Shown here in pieces: positions 5,878-6,560 of a DNA stretch of 6,560 nucleotides. The DNA lies in NCBI GenBank assembly GCA_016868515.1, contig VGGM01000093.1:1-6560 (forward strand), given 5' to 3'. Position 1 is the first letter of the stretch. Each line of letters opens with the position of its first letter. The notes beneath the pieces were generated by a model. It was not told where the DNA came from. It did not search any database and saw only the letters and a list, made by a program, of their open reading frames with translations. The stretch comes from Bacteroidota bacterium (GTDB taxonomy: Bacteria; Bacteroidota; Bacteroidia; Bacteroidales; VadinHA17). Made by a program: the position numbers and the translations under genes.

Positions 5878-6495
5878 TTATTTGACAGCTTCGGCCTTTT
5901 CTGTGTTGTACTTATTGTTTATACCCTGAATTACCGTCGCAGTTATATCGAGGGCCTGATCACTGTAGAGAATTGGGCCGCCAAATGTTTTGCCCAGAAT
6001 ATACTGGAAATTATACTCCGACTTCATTGAATCGAGGTATGTGGTTATATAATCAAGTATCTGACGGTTCATAACCTGCTCTTCCTCCATAAGTTCATAG
6101 CCAAGCCTGTCTCGCAGGTCTACCAGTGCCTGTTGCTGCTGCATGAGCGACTCTTCCATCTGCTGTGCTGTGGCCCTGGTCACGAGACCTTTGCTGGCCT
6201 TGTCCTGATAATCCTTTACACCCCTCTCATATGCCTGTGCTCTGGAATTCAGATCGTTCTCCGACTTCTGCTGCTTCTCGGTGAGTTCAGCCCTCTTATC
6301 GGTGTACATTGTAAAATTGAGAATCACAGAATCGATGTTTACATATGCAATTCCATTCGATGTAACCTCAACCGGAAGGCTGAGATCTTCCTGATCAGAT
6401 TTAGTTTTCCTGCTGCCGCCGGAAAAATGCAGGAAATAGATAACCGCGACTGCCACAAGCAGTACTCCGTTCAGGACAAGAGATACGTTCTTCAT
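5878..6495 (-). CDS. OmpH/Skp family periplasmic chaperone-like protein with N-terminal membrane anchor
   Basis: The 205-residue product has a hydrophobic stretch at residues 4-24 (VSLVLNGVLLVAVAVIYFLHF) after a single lysine. There is no lipobox cysteine and no clear signal-peptidase site, so it is most likely a signal anchor in the inner membrane. The periplasmic part begins with NGIAYVNIDSVI at 47-58, the strand typical of the OmpH/Skp family. Long polar, glutamine- and glutamate-rich helices follow at about 66-160, the tentacle coiled coils. The end returns to the core (YNFQYILGKTFGGPILYSDQALDITATVIQGIN, about 160-192), where ILYSDQALDIT is a typical Skp C-terminal strand and helix. Skp trimers hold unfolded outer-membrane proteins. 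It is the first gene of a leftward operon with the glycosyltransferase. It differs from classical Skp, which has a cleaved signal peptide and usually sits beside bamA; here bamA is absent. Confidence 0.88.
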   Translation of the reverse strand: MKNVSLVLNGVLLVAVAVIYFLHFSGGSRKTKSDQEDLSLPVEVTSNGIAYVNIDSVILNFTMYTDKRAELTEKQQKSENDLNSRAQAYERGVKDYQDKASKGLVTRATAQQMEESLMQQQQALVDLRDRLGYELMEEEQVMNRQILDYITTYLDSMKSEYNFQYILGKTFGGPILYSDQALDITATVIQGINNKYNTEKAEAVK

Positions 6496-6530
6496 TGCTG
6501 TTAATGTAATGGTTTAACAATAGTTTGGCG

Positions 6531-6538
6531 CAAATATA
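6531..6538 (-). promoter_or_regulatory. Consensus -7 box for the Skp-like/glycosyltransferase operon
   Basis: On the minus strand TATATTTG (6538-6531) is a perfect match to the Bacteroidota -7 consensus TAnnTTTG. It lies about 35 bases before the ATG at 6495, a normal 5' leader length. The -33 element would fall at or just beyond the window edge and cannot be judged. No Shine-Dalgarno precedes the ATG, as expected for the phylum. Confidence 0.5.
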
Positions 6539-6560
6539 AGCAAATAAACAGAAGAGAAAA

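Noticed and set aside
6133..6504. A 123-codon open frame on the + strand
   Set aside because: It is antisense to the Skp-like gene. The cysteine- and leucine-rich translation reflects the reverse complement of glutamine/glutamate codons, and no promoter or family match supports it.
1..6560. CRISPR arrays, insertion sequences, tRNA or rRNA genes, phage or defence-system genes
   Set aside because: No direct-repeat array, transposase, terminal inverted repeats, tRNA-like cloverleaf or rRNA sequence was seen on reading. Almost all bases are taken up by seven recognisable genes.

Overview
The window looks like a chromosomal segment of an anaerobic member of the Bacteroidota (Bacteroidales-like). 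Three things point there. The gene products are Bacteroidota-like: an ALDH4-type pyrroline-5-carboxylate dehydrogenase, a DivIC/FtsB-type septum protein and a membrane-anchored Skp/OmpH protein. Shine-Dalgarno sequences are mostly absent. Two perfect matches to the Bacteroidota -7 promoter box TAnnTTTG sit just upstream of genes. A tungsten-type aldehyde:ferredoxin oxidoreductase (AOR) gene implies an anaerobic lifestyle. Base composition is moderate throughout, with no obvious island signature, insertion sequence, RNA gene or CRISPR array.

Left part (1-2473): the first 256 codons of an AOR-family gene run leftward and leave the window. Across a 101-bp intergenic region a three-gene set runs rightward: a DUF4213/DUF364 putative metal-chelation protein, a small ThiF-type (E1-like) adenylyltransferase, and a ThiS/MoaD-type sulfur carrier ending in Gly-Gly. 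The last two overlap by ATGA. No thiG, thiH or other thiamine gene is visible. An attractive but unproven reading is that the three genes form a small sulfur-transfer and metal-handling module for the tungsten-pterin cofactor of the neighbouring AOR. Ordinary thiamine sulfur transfer is the main alternative.

Middle part (2474-4637): a complete L-glutamate gamma-semialdehyde (P5C) dehydrogenase, the second step of proline catabolism, is flanked by two perfect 10-bp palindromes that share an ACCGGT core. It is followed by a DivIC/FtsB-like division protein. A consensus -7 box lies so close to that gene's ATG that its transcript may be nearly leaderless.

Right part (4610-6560): a leftward two-gene operon encodes a Skp/OmpH-family periplasmic chaperone-like protein with an N-terminal membrane anchor and, 2 bp downstream, a soluble family 2 glycosyltransferase. 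The promoter is visible at the right edge. The glycosyltransferase converges on and overlaps the 3' end of the division gene by 28 bp.

Nearly all of the window is coding. No stretch over 300 bases lacks a gene.
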